A DNA stretch of 64,000 bases from Trichinella spiralis (GCA_000181795.3 CM012954.1:15149530-15213529); one strand, 5' to 3'; positions 37,610 through 53,921 are shown, numbered from the stretch's first letter. The notes: generated by a model from the letters alone, not told the origin. Made by a program: numbers and translations.

Positions 37610-40142
37610 AAGCATTTGTTTTTTTTATTTGGTTCTACATTTTTTGGATTGTTGTTGTCTTTTTAATTATGTTGATTGAATGATATTTTTTTAAAAATAA
37701 TATACAACTTTGAAATGGGGGATGATTTTTTTTTAAAGATTTTCGGTGGTAGTGGTTGGGGGTTGTCATGTCATTTCAGCAATAGAATAATAATCTTTTG
37801 AAATTCATATTCTTATTGTCAGCGATAATGATGCGATCACGCATTTTTCACATTTCGAGAAAAATGTCGACAATGTGACGACATTGGAAATGGATATTCG
37901 TAATTTGAAAAGCGAAATGATTGATGTTGTTGATGCATATTGAGACATTGAAATAGCAAAGTTTGAAATTTTATTTATTACTTCATTTTTATCGTTGTTC
38001 ACATCAAAAAAGTACACTTTTGTAAAGCATTTTCGAGAAGATGAAATGCAAATTGAAAATGGTGAACATTGATTTCATTGGAGAAAAGAAAAAAAATATA
38101 TATATAAATATTTTTTATTTCGCAAACAAATTCTGCATGCCGTTGGGTATTATTATCCAGATGCAGGCACTGGCAGCGTAATAAACTAGCGTTGCTTACG
38201 TTTGGGTTTCGTATTTTAGCTTCTCTCGGGCATTGCTGCTTTTGCCTCAAGGCTTACTTTTCATTCCATTGCATTTGGCGTTTGAACAACATCAAAGAAA
38301 TATTTGCATATCAAGCAATTGTGCTCACGTTCATAAATCAACCGATGCACAGAAATGAATCGATTTAAATAATATTTGCATACTATGGGAATTATTTCTT
38401 CAAAATTTTCTTCTTCTTCTTTTTTGGTGTTCTTTTTCAATTAGTTATGCTGGACAATAATAATATCATTTTAAGCAAAGAAAAAATATATCGAATCGAT
38501 TGATCACGAAAAGCATGACTGACGATGCCTTTTCTGATATTTTTTTCCATTTGCAATTTATTTTCAGGGGAAAAGGAGAAGTTTCTCACATTATCTTGTC
38601 TTTTCAATCTGATCAGTCGATCTCTTCTGATTGATTGTTTGATTTCTACTTTTTTTTTAGTTTTATCATATTTTAACATACATTGAAAAAGAAATTACAA
38701 TAACAGTTTTCATAATATTTGGTCGTGTATTTATTGTCTTCTTTTCGGATATTTTATGAGAATCGTTGAATATTATTGCAATTTCAAAAAATTCTATTTT
38801 CTTTTTTTAAATACAATCAGAAGAATATTGAATTTTTTGATGTGATAATTGAGCAAATTTTCCAAAAGAAAAGTAGATATTAAAATTCTTTTTTAAAAAA
38901 ATAATATAAACTTTTGCATCTTTTTGACGATGCATATTTTGAAATTATTCTTTTGGAAAAAGTATTTTTAAAAAATCATTATTTTTCGTAAGTTAAATAA
39001 ATATTTCCTGGGAGTAATTATTGTTATTATATTGTTAGTTTTTCAAGTTTGTCTCTTTTTCAAATTTTCCTCTTGCCTGTAGTATTATTATTGTTGTGAA
39101 GAAGCTTCACATTATATTTAATTATTCTTGTATTGTGCTTGTTTTGTTCTTTTTGGCAATTTATATTAAAATTTAATCATTGATCATTTCTGAAATTGTC
39201 AGCAAAGGAAAAGTGAAATTTTGTTTTTCCTTCAATGAATATTTCAATTATTATAATCTGCAGATTGTTAATGGAGTTCTGTTTTTTTTATAGTATCTTT
39301 TCAATGCATTTGAGAAAAGAATATATTCAAACGGTAATATGAAATATTGAATAAAATTAAAAGTTCTTCCTTTTTCATATATACATTTAAATATTCATAA
39401 CATTATTTCATTATGAAAATGTTCTCTCCCTCTCTCTCTCTTTTTATAAAATTTTTGATTTGAATTAATCACAATTGAAGTTCTGTTGAACAGTGATGCT
39501 GAAAGCGACAAGCTTTCTCCAGTTTGTTTTCTGTTCTGTTGGGTCTGATCGATCTGTCAATTCTCTTTTCATTCGTAGAAACCATTAATGTATAAATATC
39601 GCGCTTTATATTTGGATGTGAATTAAGCAGGCAAGTTTAGCTGGCTGGTTGTTGCTTCTTTAGTTACTTTGCATTTTCTTCTCTTTTCGCTAGTTGGTGC
39701 TTGCAATAAGAGAAAAAGCACAACGATCCGCTCAAATCATCTTCAGCATAGCATAGAATTTGGATCTTGTTTGTTTTTATTATTAATATTATTTCAGTTT
39801 TTTTTAAAAAAAATTTTCATTCAACAAACAAAAAGATCATCTTCTGAGAAAATTGCCCATCTGCTTTTTTCCCACGTTTCACTGATTCAAGAAAATAAAG
39901 CCATTATCGCTTGGTTGGGTCTGTATGCAGCATGTGGGTAAATTTGCCAATTGCGACAAGCGAACGATCATCGAAATTGAACAATCAACGATAATTATAT
40001 TGTTCAATCAGAAAAAAAAGTTAAACGAAAATATTAATTTCTTTGCATATACTTTGCATATAAGCTTTGTTGTTGTTGTTGTTGTTGTTGTTGTGATTGT
40101 CAGAAAGGTTTCCCACCACCACCACCACTACCACCATTGATT
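37610..40142. other. AT-rich region before the K-Cl cotransporter
   Basis: 2.5 kb without recognisable genes. It includes a TTG run (40068-40093) and a CAC-rich stretch just before the SLC12 start codon. The promoter or 5' UTR introns of the cotransporter are expected here. Confidence 0.45.
40068..40135. repeat. TTG run followed by CAC-rich run
   Basis: About nine TTG units (40068-40093), then a CAC/CCA-rich stretch (40111-40135) ending immediately before the SLC12 ATG. If the frame upstream of the ATG were translated, this would give poly-Cys and poly-Pro, which argues that it is untranslated. Confidence 0.85.
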
Positions 40143-41218
40143 ATGGCTTTGCAAGTGCGTTTTGTTGAAGGTTCCCAAGTTGAGGTACCTTTCCAATCTA
40201 ATGATAGTGGAACAATTGATCACGGTGATGATGTGGACGATGACTACGACCACGAATACAACAATCACAGGGAAAGTTTTAGCTTGTATGAAGTAAGAAA
40301 AATCAAATTTTTTTCCATCTATCTATTTATAAATCAATGATTATTAATAATAGGAAGATGGTTCAACATCTGCGATGAAAATGTCCCATTTTATACGTCG
40401 AATTTCTCTGTACAATCCAATTGTATCCGGTGGCGATGATGTCGATCCAAATAAGCAAGTAAGTTTTATTATTAATCACTTTTTGTTCTTGTTATTCGAT
40501 CATGATGTTAAAAAAACACATTAAACTAGTAAAAGCGGTGCTTGTTTAAAAATTGGTTATGCGCTATGAGTGAGGTTCGGTAGTGTTTATTTAGCCAACA
40601 ACAACAACAACTATGCTAATATTTTGCATTGTTTGGCTAATGATGTTTTTGCGGATACGAGACATTTGGCCCATACTACTACTACTACTACTACTACTAC
40701 TACCCTCCCTCCGTTTGCACTGCACATCTTATTTCTTCTATGTAGTTTAATTTAGCCGCACGCTTGGCAAGCTTGATGCTGTGATGAATTGAAGCATGAT
40801 GCGCTTGATGGCATGTTTCTTCTTGGAGAAAATTTATTCCTTTTGTTAACAGATTTATTAACGTCAATTCTTCTTTTCCATACATTAATTGTTAGGTGGA
40901 AATTTAAATAATAACAGGAAGAACCAAAATTAGACAGATTCTGTTCAAAATTTTTTCTACTCCACCTTAAAGCATATATAATTAATTGTTTCTCAAATTA
41001 TAAAGCAGTCGTGTAAGCTCTCCGTAAATGTTCAATGAATGAATCAATAAATAGTGAATTAAATTTTTTTTATTATTTTTTTATTCAATCTCAAATGGAC
41101 GTAGGAATACATTTTCATTTCCTTTTCTTTATTTTAATTTTAAAGAGAGAAAAGAATTTTTATGTTGTGGATGTTGTATTGTTAGTTGTTTCTCATGATG
41201 AAATATATAAATAACTAA

Positions 41219-41258
<40 letters not shown>

Positions 41259-44200
41259 TTATTTCTTTCATTTTCTTAGAACAAGATAATGGCAGGAGAA
41301 AAATTTAATTATTTTATGAAATTTTGGCTTATCCAATTTTTCCTGAAATCAATATTTGTCTGCATATGTTGAAGCGGTTTTCACTTGTAACTTTGTTGAA
41401 ATGTTATTGACGACTTCACAACATATGTCTTGCAATTTATCCGTCATTTAATCAATTGAGATGCAAATGTTGCACAAAAAGATGATTTTATTACATTTTT
41501 TGAAATTAGTTTATTTTTATCTAACATTTATTTGTTCATTTTTTGTGACATCTTCATGTTAAAAATAATCTCGTTATTGATATTTGTAAAATTGTAATGC
41601 AAAAATTTCCAACTCAACTCAAGTGATCACCGCTCACATGGTAAAGAATTAATTATTACAAATCAGTGGAAAGGTCGTGCTGCGTTTTCATTCATCTTTG
41701 ATTAAAATTGCAATTTTCCAGCTCTTCTAAATTTGTGGCATTTTACTGAAACAGGATATGCAAAATATTCTAATTATAACTAGTTCTGATGAAATTTAAA
41801 TAATCACGTTCATCTTTACAATTTCATGCAGCTATGTCTTCATCTCATGGGAATTGTTGCAACTCTCTTCATTTCATAATGATTATGATGTAATTTGTTG
41901 ATTGACATTTTATTTACAAAATAAATGCACGATGCTATTTTTTCACTTATTTAAATGGTACATTTATTTTTAAATTAAAAAGTATATATCTAATGTTATT
42001 ATTATCATCGTTACTAACATAAAATGTTACTGCAGACTTAGAATATTTGGCAAAAAATAGTTTTAAACTTTTTCTGTTTTCAACATAAATATAAAATTGT
42101 AATTTTAGCCGATCAAAATGGGTACTTTTGTTGGAGTATTCATGCCATGCATTCAGAATATTTTTGGCGTCCTGTTTTTCATACGACTCGCGTGGATAGT
42201 TGGAACGGCTGGAGTTCTTCAAGGATTTCTTATCACTTTTATTTGTTGTCTTGTGGTATATTTAGTTAGATAGAAAAAAAATTGGACTTGAAATTTACAT
42301 TTTTATTTATCAATTTCTTTCAGACATTCACCACTTGCATATCGCTCAGTGCAATTGCAACCAATGGCATGGTTCCTGCAGGAGGACCGTATTACATGAT
42401 ATCGAGAAACTTAGGTCCAGAACTCGGTGGTGCTGTGGGAATTTTATTCTATTTTGCATCTACAATTGCTGCGTCAATGTATTTATTGGGTATACTTGTT
42501 AGAAATAAAATTCTTTCTTGTATCCGTTGTACATGTATTATATTTTTAGGTTCTGCCGAGATTTTTCTGGTATGCTGATCAGTATCTGTTTAGATTGCTT
42601 TGATTTAAAATTTTAAATAACTATTAATTGCATTGTTTTTTTTTCCAGCTTTACACAGTTCCTCAGGCGAAAATTTTTGATGACATTTACAACTGCTATC
42701 GTTTAATTGGTACGCTGTTGCTTGCCATTGTATCATGCATCGTTCTTGCTGGCGTCGGTGTGGTCAACAGATTTGCGTTGCCAACCATTGCTCTTGTCAA
42801 CGGTTGCATTTTGCTGACATTCATCGGCTTTTTCATCAACATCAATGGATCAGACTCACTGAAGTAAACTATCAAGGTTACTCTAAGATATTATTGAAAT
42901 TCAGCCTTTTTGTCTTCATTTGAATTTAAATTTCATTTTTCATTAGCACTCTTTTTACACTCATTGGTAATTGCTTTTGTATTTGTAAAAGTTTAAATGG
43001 TAATTACTCTGTGAAAACATTTTGTCGACATACGATCAACCTTCAAATTATTCCACTAATTATCTATCTATTTTGCAGATGATTTGCATGCATTTTTATT
43101 TATATCAAATGACACGGAAAACTTAGTTATTCCCACGAACAATGTTCTAGATTTTGCATGGTCGGTGATCGTATACCAAATCTGCAACATTGGATTGACA
43201 ACAATCCTGGCCATTATTTGTCATGCAATGAAACAGATTTGAGGCATTTGTTCTGTGCAAATGTTACTGAAACTGGCAGCTGTGATCCGTATTTTCTCAA
43301 ATCAGCTAATGAAGGAACAATAAAAGAAATGAATGCTATCACGGGCGCTACTAGCGGAATAATCTTGGGTAAGGAAAAGACAAGCTTTACTCTTTACTGA
43401 TAATAAGAAGAATAATAATTCATCGAATATCAATTGCAGACAATTTATTTTCCAAATATCTTGACACAAATGACTTCATCCAAAGCAACGATTCCAAGAT
43501 GACTAATAATGAATATGAAGAAATACCTGACACTTATGTAGTCGCTGATATGGCATCGAGTTTTACAATACTGATTGGAGTGTTTTTCCCTTCAGTTACA
43601 GGTGAAAATTCAAAAGTGAAAACAAAAGAATCAATAAATTAACAACAAATATTTCATATGGATGGTAGAATTGTACAATTTTTTGTTTTATATGAAAATG
43701 TGCTCGAGAAATTTTGAATTATTATTATTTGAAAAAGTTTTTCAGGCATAATGCAAGGATCGAATCGATCAGGAAATCTAAGAGACGCATCCAGATCCAT
43801 TCCTGTTGGGACTCTAGCTGCACAAATAATCACATCCATTGCTTGTGAGTGATAAACTTTATTTTAAAATTATTAAAGATTTGTTAAAATCAGTGAGAAA
43901 TTTGCCTTTGAAGATTTACTCGGTGTGCTGTGTTTTGGTGCTTCGATGAATGGCATGTTTTTGCGTGACAAATTCGGTGCCGGAGCTTATGGACGTTTGG
44001 CAGCTGCTGAACTTGCGGTGCCCCATCCAATGGTGATTGTAATTGGTTCTTTCATTGCCAGTGCTGGAGCGGGTATGCAATGCTTGACAGGTATTAATAG
44101 CAAGCTGATCTTTTTTTTTATAAGTTGACAGTATATATACATATTTTTTGTATTTTATCTTTGCTTACTGAATTCAGGTGCCCCAAGGCTTCTTCAAGCC

Positions 44201-46979
44201 ATTGCGTTGGACGGAGTGATACCAATGTTGCATTACTTTCAAAAGTCTACAAAACGTGGAGAACCGTTGAGAGCTATTTTTGTCAGCATTGCCATCTGTG
44301 AGCTATTCATTTTGATCGCATTTTTGGAAAGTATAACTGCTTTAATTAGCCAGTAAGTCTTTTTTGATTTTATCACTACATATTTATAGTTTCTTTTTCA
44401 ATACAATTATTTTATTATTATTGTTTGCATGTATACGTTTGTTTTTTATTAAGATTTTTTCTCATGTGCTACTTGAGCGTTAATGCTGCTTGTGTTTTGC
44501 AAAGCGTGCTTAAAGCACCAAGCTGGAGACCTCGTTTTCGCTTTTATCATTGGTAATATTTCTGATTTGATTCCTTTTTTTTAAATTCATTTTCTTATGT
44601 TATATTTTTATTACAGGTCATTATCCATGTTTGGTGCTGGTCTTTGCGTTGCCGTGATGTTCATGAGTCACTGGATATTTGCGTGTGTGGCTATAATTAT
44701 TGGAATGATTGCTTATAAATACATCGAATACAGAGGGTGAAATGGCGTTGTCCATTGCCTTGTGAACATTGTTTATTGTTTGTTTGCCTGTTGTAGAGCG
44801 GAAAAAGAATGGGGCGATGGTATTCGAGGCTTACGTCTTGCAGCTGCTTCATATGCGTTAACAAATCTTGAAGAAGGCCCAGTACATACAAAAAATTGGA
44901 GGTGATTGTTTGTGGTCATTATTGTTTTAGAAATTCAAAACATGAATGAAATACAAATTTATTATTTTTCCATTTGCTGTAATATAGTTCAAGTATATTT
45001 GAAATCAAGAAACAAACTGTTTATTGTACTCTGATCATATACTTGAAATTTTTAGACCTCAGCTTCTCGTTTTATGCACAGTTTCTAGCGACCGTACCAG
45101 TATAGAAAATGAACAAATAGTTGCATTTGCTAGCCAACTGAAAGCAGGTAATATTTTCAGTTTCACCGGCTGATGTTATTTTTATCTTCTGCATCTGATT
45201 AGTAATTATTCTTCTTTTCTTTTCAGGCAAAGGATTAACTGTTTTAGCTAGTGTTTTAAATGGAAAATTTTTAAACATGCTGTCTGAAGTTGCAGCCACG
45301 AAAATGGTAATATGCATTGTTTATGGTTTCTTTTGCACAAGTTGCATATATTTTAATAACGAGGTTAACCAACAAACAAAAAAACAAATATTAGATTATG
45401 AAAGAAGTTTGCAGAAGAATGAAAATCAGGGGATTTTGTGAAGTTCTTGTTGCTGGCGACATTACAGAAGGCATGAGTGCACTGTAAGCAGTAATAAAAG
45501 AAAATTTCTTTGCCCGACTGATTTATTTTTTATTAGGGTGCAAACATCCGGTCTTGGCGGTTTAAAGCACAACACTGTTATTATGTCATGGCCGCAGAAA
45601 TGGAGGAATGGAAATTTTGAAGCAGTAAAATTTGTTGGTTCGTAACTTTTTTTTATTTTACAAGAAATATATTTATATATACTATTATGTTAATTGAATA
45701 CGATGATGATGATGATTATGATAAAATTTAGAAACAATTCGCTTGACTACTGCTGCCAAATCTGCTTTAGTTGTCATCAAGGATGTGCAGCAATTTCCTA
45801 GCAATAAAGAAAAAGTAAATTTCAATAAAATGTTCTTTATTATTATTATCGAAGTGTGTTTTTCACTTTTTGTCTTGTTCAGATCGTTGGCTGCATGGAT
45901 GTGTGGTGGATTTTACACGACGGTGGGATAATGATACTACTTGCATTTTTGCTGCGTCAAAATCGAGTTTGGCGAAATACAAAATTGAGAATTTTTACCG
46001 TTTGCCAATCAGAAGAAGATTTGGACAAAGTTCGCGAAAGCATGAAAACTTTCATTTATCATCTGAGAATGGACGCGACTGTTGATGTTCTTTGCCTAGT
46101 AATAAGAATCATTATTGTAATACTTGAAATTTTTAATATCATTAAGGATAAAATTGAGCAGATTTCAAATTTCATTTCGTTACCATTACCAGCTGTTGTG
46201 GTTACATGAAGAACTTTTGTTTTTTCCTAGACAAAATATGACATATCAGAATATGCGCATGAATTAACGCTGAAAAGAGAACAACGTCAAAAAATGTTGG
46301 ATCAGCTTGGTCTAACAGATCGCCAGAAAGATATCGATGTAAACCGTAGTTGCAAGCGTTGTAAATAAATGAAAATGATCAATTAATTTCTTTGCACATC
46401 TTTACAGGTGGATAATGCGATTTCAAATTCAACGTCTGGCGCGCAATCCGGTGCAGAATTACCAGTGCAGAATAGAACAAACCTTTTGACATTGGATAAT
46501 CTATTCAAGAAAGATAAAATTGTAATGAATAATAATAAGATTGTTTTTTTTTTACTTTCATTCATTTTGATATTGTTTTTCTACTAAAAAATACAAAAAT
46601 AGAATGAAGGAAATGAAGCTACATCAAATGCAGCGGCAGAGCAGTGTGAAGAGGAAAAATTGCCAATAACTTCTTCACAAACGTACAATATCCGGTGTTT
46701 ACAACGGGCGAAAAAATTGAACGAAGCAATTCAAAGTCGATCTCGAGAATCGGATTTGATCTTTCTCAATCTCCCTGATCCTGGAAAGAATGGTTATGAA
46801 AAATTTTGTAAGTTACTTTTATATATATATCTATTTTTTTCTTTCCAATTACAATTAAGTTTTTTTGCACAAAAATTTTTCCAACAGATATGGAATACAT
46901 CGAAGTTATGACCACTGGCTTGAATAGAGTCGTACTGATAAAAGGTACTGGTAGTGAAGTGGTCACTATCTTTTCATAA
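40143..46979 (+). CDS. K-Cl cotransporter (SLC12 KCC subfamily)
   Basis: Twenty-four exons: 40143-40292, 40354-40458, 42109-42255, 42324-42489, 42550-42569, 42649-42863, 43151-43368, 43440-43601, 43746-43844, 43914-44090, 44178-44352, 44454-44552, 44617-44736, 44797-44901, 45056-45147, 45227-45306, 45395-45483, 45537-45637, 45732-45814, 45883-46098, 46231-46338, 46408-46521, 46603-46807, 46888-46979; 1045 aa. It exports K+ and Cl- together across the plasma membrane. Membrane-domain marks are [49 protein letters not shown] and [10 protein letters not shown]; the C-terminal domain has [35 protein letters not shown] and ends in SEVVTIFS, the KCC signature tail. The cysteine-containing large loop lies in the exon at 43151-43368. 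The start is tentative because N-termini vary. Confidence 0.94.
40675..40702. repeat. ACT trinucleotide run
   Basis: About nine ACT units inside the 1.65 kb intron between the second and third SLC12 coding exons. That intron otherwise holds only AT-rich sequence, with an AT array near 41229-41250. Confidence 0.85.
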
Positions 46980-47398
46980 ATCTCATAGACACAGCCTATT
47001 TCAACTTAAATCAGTATTCCATTTACTTACAGTTGATTTTGCACCTCATAAAATGTATTATCCTCTTCTCTTCTTTTAAACATCCTATTTGTATTAATTA
47101 GCATATACTCTCTGTTGTCACTATTCTCACTGACATATATCTCTACATATTATGTCTGTTTGTTCAGTATGACAAATATTTATGTTCAATTGGAAAAAAA
47201 TGAGCTGAAACCAAAGCCCAATATCTCTGAACTCAAAAATAATCCCAACTTTTTTCTTTAATCTGAAATTACATTTTATCTGTTGGTTGATAAAGCTATT
47301 AGTTGACATGGATGCCACAAATGTATAGAAAGAAGAAGAAGAAGAAGAAAGATCTCATTATTAGTACAATAATGATGATGATGATAATAATAATTAAA
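46980..47398. other. Convergent 3' region SLC12/ribokinase
   Basis: 419 bp of AT-rich sequence with a GAA run near 47329-47350. No gene was seen. Confidence 0.5.
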
Positions 47399-49163
<1,765 letters not shown>

Positions 49164-51860
49164 CTTCAGAAATCTGCAACAATGATAAGCTTTGATAGCT
49201 TGCAAACTTGAAAGGCAAAATGAATCGATAAAAAATGACAAAAATTACAAATTAAATATGCTAATTTTTAATTTTTACATCAGTTCAAAATAGACGAATG
49301 AATAATTAATTATTTGAAAATACTGCCATTCAACTAACAAAAACTGTCAAATTCATTTAAAATTGCAAAAAATCAGTTTTACAAATTTACTCACATTAAT
49401 AAAAATTGAAATAAGCTAGCTGTCTTTCAGTTAAATAAAAAATGAATAGAAATTACGTTGAATGCTTCCTTATAATTTGCAAAGAAAAAACAAGTACCAA
49501 ACGGTATTTACAGTATACGTTTCTCATGTTTACTTAAGTAAATGAAGTTTAAGTGAAACAAATGAAATGCAATTTTACGTAAACTGAGCACTAAAGAGGT
49601 GCTATAATTGTCTGTTTGCTTTTTTGAAGCATACTCAACAATCATATAATAAAATAATTTATAGCTTAGTTATATAAAGAAACCCAACAGCTCGAGCGCA
49701 GATCCTGCTTCAATTGGTTGAATCTCATGCGTTGAAAATGTCTTTTTAATTTGATTTCGACCTACTACTTGCTTCTATTATAGCTTACTCGTCTTTGACG
49801 ATTTCCTTATTTCTCTAATTTCATTATTCTCATTGTCTCATTACTCATTCTCCTGGATATGGCATCTTCTATATTCCTAAGATAATGTAATTTAATATAT
49901 AAAAATACCCAATTTTGAATACAAATGAAGAATCTATGTGACTGAATAAATGACTGAAATGACGTCGTAAAATGTAAATATTTCGAATGTTTTAGAAGAA
50001 TGTCATTCTGAAATTTTAGTTTTTGTTATTATAGTAGGTGAAATTGAAAATCATTATTCAATGTTATCATTTCTGTCAAAGGTGACATAATAATAAAATG
50101 ACAGACAAACAAACAAATAAAACTGAAAGATGCAAAAATTATTATGAAAAAACAGAAGTTATTCACCATGTGGCTTGTTTCGTCATTTGTCATATATTAT
50201 TGTTTACTGTCATCATACATTTTCATGGATGTAAACGCAAAAATTTAATTTGTAATGCTACAAAAATCAGTTCTAAAAATTACCACGCAGTCAATAAAAA
50301 GGAATAAAAATGGTGGAAATAAAATAAACAATCAAAATAGGTTATTAAGGCACAATTGTATGAGGAAAAATATAACAAAAAGTGCGAGCTGAAATTTTAA
50401 TGCAACAATATCTACATCCTCTGTTCCACATAACTCCACAAGCATTTATTTATTTGTAAGTTTGCATAACTTCTGGGAAGAGTTTACAATAATGCATTCA
50501 AATATAAAATAGCTCACGTAAAAATATGTAAAAATTATTTTAAAATCGTTCGTCTCAACTCTTCGTTGTGCATTAACTAAGACAAAGAAAATTAATGTAA
50601 TAGATGTTATCTATGTTATACTGTAATTAAAACTTGCTCATCATACTGTTATCGAATGCTGTTCCATTGAAATGTACATTTCTGTAAATCGAACAAAATG
50701 TTACGTGAGATTTAGATTATTGGAAAATTGAATTGAATCTGCTAGCTTTTACGCTAATTCCAAAAAATTAAGTACGTGTGTTTTCCTGACAGTTACTTAT
50801 GTGCTTTGATTGCACTGTTTAGAATTAGTTTTTGAATTTTTTGACTTTTTTATGATATTGCACTTTTTTGTCCAGTTTTTATCATATTGTTGATGTTTTG
50901 AGTGTTTATATTTTCAAAGCATAATGTTTATTAACATTCATTTTCCTGGTACACATTTTTTTGCAATTATTCATGAAACTAGGTGATGTTCTCTTGTATT
51001 CTTAGTGTGGTTGTGATCAATTTTGCTGTTAATGCTTTAGCTGGCAACGTTTTGAAGTATTTATTTTTCTGTTGTCATTCTTGTTTTGATCTTGATTTTG
51101 AACGAAGTAGTGCAAGATGTGTTTTTTATTTATGAACTTTAGTTTTGTATGAGAATTGCAGTTATTTCTTGGAAAATACCATTTTTATCACGTTTCCTAG
51201 GTTACGTATTTTGTTTTGAAGCTTATTTTTGTGCTGTAGACTAGCCGTAAGCTTGATCACCTTCAACTTAGCTGTATATAAAGCATTCATATTATCATCA
51301 GTGGATAAATGCTGAACTGTTTGAATTCGATGTGATTTTGTTGTCGTTGTGCAGCCTGCACAATCAGACATTTTTTCATGCTTGTGTATTACGAAATTTA
51401 TTTTTTTGCAACAGTAAACCGTGTGTAATTAGTTTTTTCTTTTTGTACTTTAATTTTATATTCAATTTTCCAATTGGATTCCATTTTATGTTCAAATATT
51501 TTAATTTCCCGATGAAATTTTTAATTTTAGTTCAGCGTTGTCGATGATAGCAATTATTTTTTGTCATTGAATTCGGAAATAAATTGTAAAATGTCATTGT
51601 AAAAGCGGTCATCGGATTTGTAAAGTTTATTTTTTTTGTATTTTCAAATTTACTTTTGTTCCCAAAATATGTTGTTATTATTTTTTTTGAATGCATTGTT
51701 TATAATCCTGTGGTGAGAGATAGTTTATGAAAATGTATTATCTCTTTATTTATTTATAAACGTTTTCTTTTCTGTTCAGTGAGTGATTTGTGAAATTGGA
51801 GTGAAAATTGAAGATCTGTGTGGCTCCATGAAATTGGTTAGTACGTAATGGAGAATAGGC
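49164..51860. other. Divergent intergenic region ribokinase/WDR20
   Basis: 2.7 kb of AT-rich sequence between divergent genes, with only short random-looking open frames. A TTCTGTTCAG 3' splice site at about 51769-51779, 80 nt before the WDR20 ATG, suggests a 5' UTR intron or trans-splicing. Confidence 0.45.
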
Positions 51861-53921
51861 ATGGCTTTGACCAATGACAGCTCGGGCGCCGGATGCATTG
51901 ATAACGCCGCTAAAGAAGAGTCGATCAAATCGCAATTTATTACCCGTGAAGGCACCTACAAGCTGATGACGTTGTCCGAATATTCAAGACCTAGTCGCAT
52001 GCCGTTGAATACAACTCAAGGGAACAATGTAGCCGGCAGCGCTGTTGTGCACGTTTCTTTCATTACACTCGACAACGGCAGCAGCAATGGCAGCAGTAGC
52101 AACGACGACTGTGAGGATTGTAAAGAGAAGATATGCTTCAACGTTGGCCGTGAATTGTACGTATACAATTATGCCGGTGTAGCTAAGGTAAGTTGTGATT
52201 TGTTTTTATCCAACATGCTATTAATGAAAATAATTGAATTGGAATTTGGAACGATACGTTTAGGCGGCAGATTTGAGTAGACCGATTGATAAACGCGTTT
52301 ACAAGGGCACATATCCAACATGCCACGATTTCGACCAGACCTGCACGTCGACCGACAACTGCGAACTGTTGGTCGGCTTTTCGGCCGGCCAAATTCAGCT
52401 AATTAATCCTTTCAAAAAGGACAGCCAAGTGGTGAATAAGCTGTTCAACGAGGACAGACTGATCGACAAGAGTCGAGTGACTTGTCTGAAATGGATCCCC
52501 GGCGCGCAGCAGCACTTTCTCGCCTCGCACACCAGCGGCTTCTTGTACGTCTACAATGTGGAACTGGGCGCCGGCGGTTCGTTGCCCGCTTATCAGCTTT
52601 TCAAACAGGGCGACGGATTCGCCGTGCACACTTGCAAGACCAAGTCTTCGAGAAATCCCGTCTACAGATGGACAGTGGGCGAAGGCGCGGTCAATGAATT
52701 TGCATTTTCACCCGACGGTCACTGTTTGGCTGTGGTGAGTGATTGTTTCACTCGTGTCCAGCGTTCCAATAAATCAATTGGTTTCATGTTTATTTTCAGG
52801 TCAGCGAAGATGGCTATTTGCGAGTTTTCGATTATCATTCGATGGAATTGCAAGGCGTAATGCGAAGCTATTTTGGCGGACTGCTCTGCGTTGCTTGGTC
52901 ACCGGATGCCAAGTACATCGTCACCGGCGGCGAGGACGACCTCGTTACCGTCTACAGCGTGTTGGAAAAGCGGACCGTATGCCGCGGCCAGGGTCACCGT
53001 TCCTGGGTATCCAAGGTGGCGTTCGACCCGTATACCAGTCAAGTATTCTGTTCGGCGGACAGTGTGCTGCGCTTGGATTCGGAAGAAGACCTGCGTGCAG
53101 TGAACCACTGCATCTCCAGAGGGTGCTCTTTTCGTGGCAGCGTGGGCGGGGCGTCGTCGAACCGCTTTGACAAGGATTCCGTGAGCAGCGTCAGTTCGTT
53201 GTGCAGCGTCACTTACCGTTTCGGATCGGTCGGCCACGACACCCTGCTCTGCCTTTGGGATCTTAGCGAAGATGATCTCAAAGCGCCGACGCAGCTCGCC
53301 AGGCTGCGCAACAGTGTGGTTTTGCACCATTCGCCGGCAATGTTGGGTCGGTCGGCGTCGACCGGCGCCGACCGTGCCACGGGTAATAAAAAGGTTGTGA
53401 ACTCGGAAAAGGGCGGCTCTTCTGGCAGTGTTTTCACGGAAAAAGCGTCGAAAAAGCAGTCGACCACCGACAGTGCTAACAGCGGTTCCAAGAACAAAAA
53501 GCTGCTGATCAATTTGACAGGGAAGTGCGTGGAAAAGGGAGTGCCAATTTTGAATACGGTCAAAACGAACTGTGCATTTGCCAACGCTGCGGAACATCAC
53601 CACCACCAGCAGCAACAGCAACAACAACAACAACAGCACAATGACCACCACCACCACATCAACAGTGCAACGTCAGCAGTTCTTGGCAGCCCAATTTGCC
53701 CGTATATTCAAGATGTACCGATTATACAACCGTTGATTAGCAAGAAAATTGCCCACGAACGACTGTCGGTGCTCGTTTTCCGCGAGGATAGCATTGTCAC
53801 TGCCTGCCAAGAAGGCTTTGTCTGTACCTGGGCAAGACCGGGTCGGTCGGCTCAGCCGAATTTCAATTCCCCCAAACAGACCACTAGCCCGAGCCTGTTG
53901 ACCAGCGGGACGATTGTTTAG
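51861..53921 (+). CDS. WDR20: WD-repeat protein WDR20, deubiquitinase cofactor
   Basis: Exons: 51861-52187, 52264-52734, 52800-53921; 639 aa (human 569). WDR20 activates the USP12/USP46-UAF1 deubiquitinases. The N-terminal [21 protein letters not shown] is typical, followed by [11 protein letters not shown] and [14 protein letters not shown] repeats include the blocks [107 protein letters not shown] and, near the end, [22 protein letters not shown]. Between the last two repeats is a long serine/lysine-rich insertion with a His-rich and Gln-rich tract (53593-53657). The exons after the first are much richer in G and C than neighbouring genes. AATAAA at 53992-53997. Confidence 0.96.

Noticed and set aside
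40065-40142. In-frame extension of the SLC12 start upstream through TTG and CAC repeats
   Set aside because: It would encode poly-Cys followed by poly-Pro with no start codon; the ATG at 40143 is the more reasonable start.
52899-53657. 252-codon minus-strand frame opposite WDR20
   Set aside because: It is a shadow of the GC-rich WDR20 exon; the plus-strand frame has unmistakable WD repeats.
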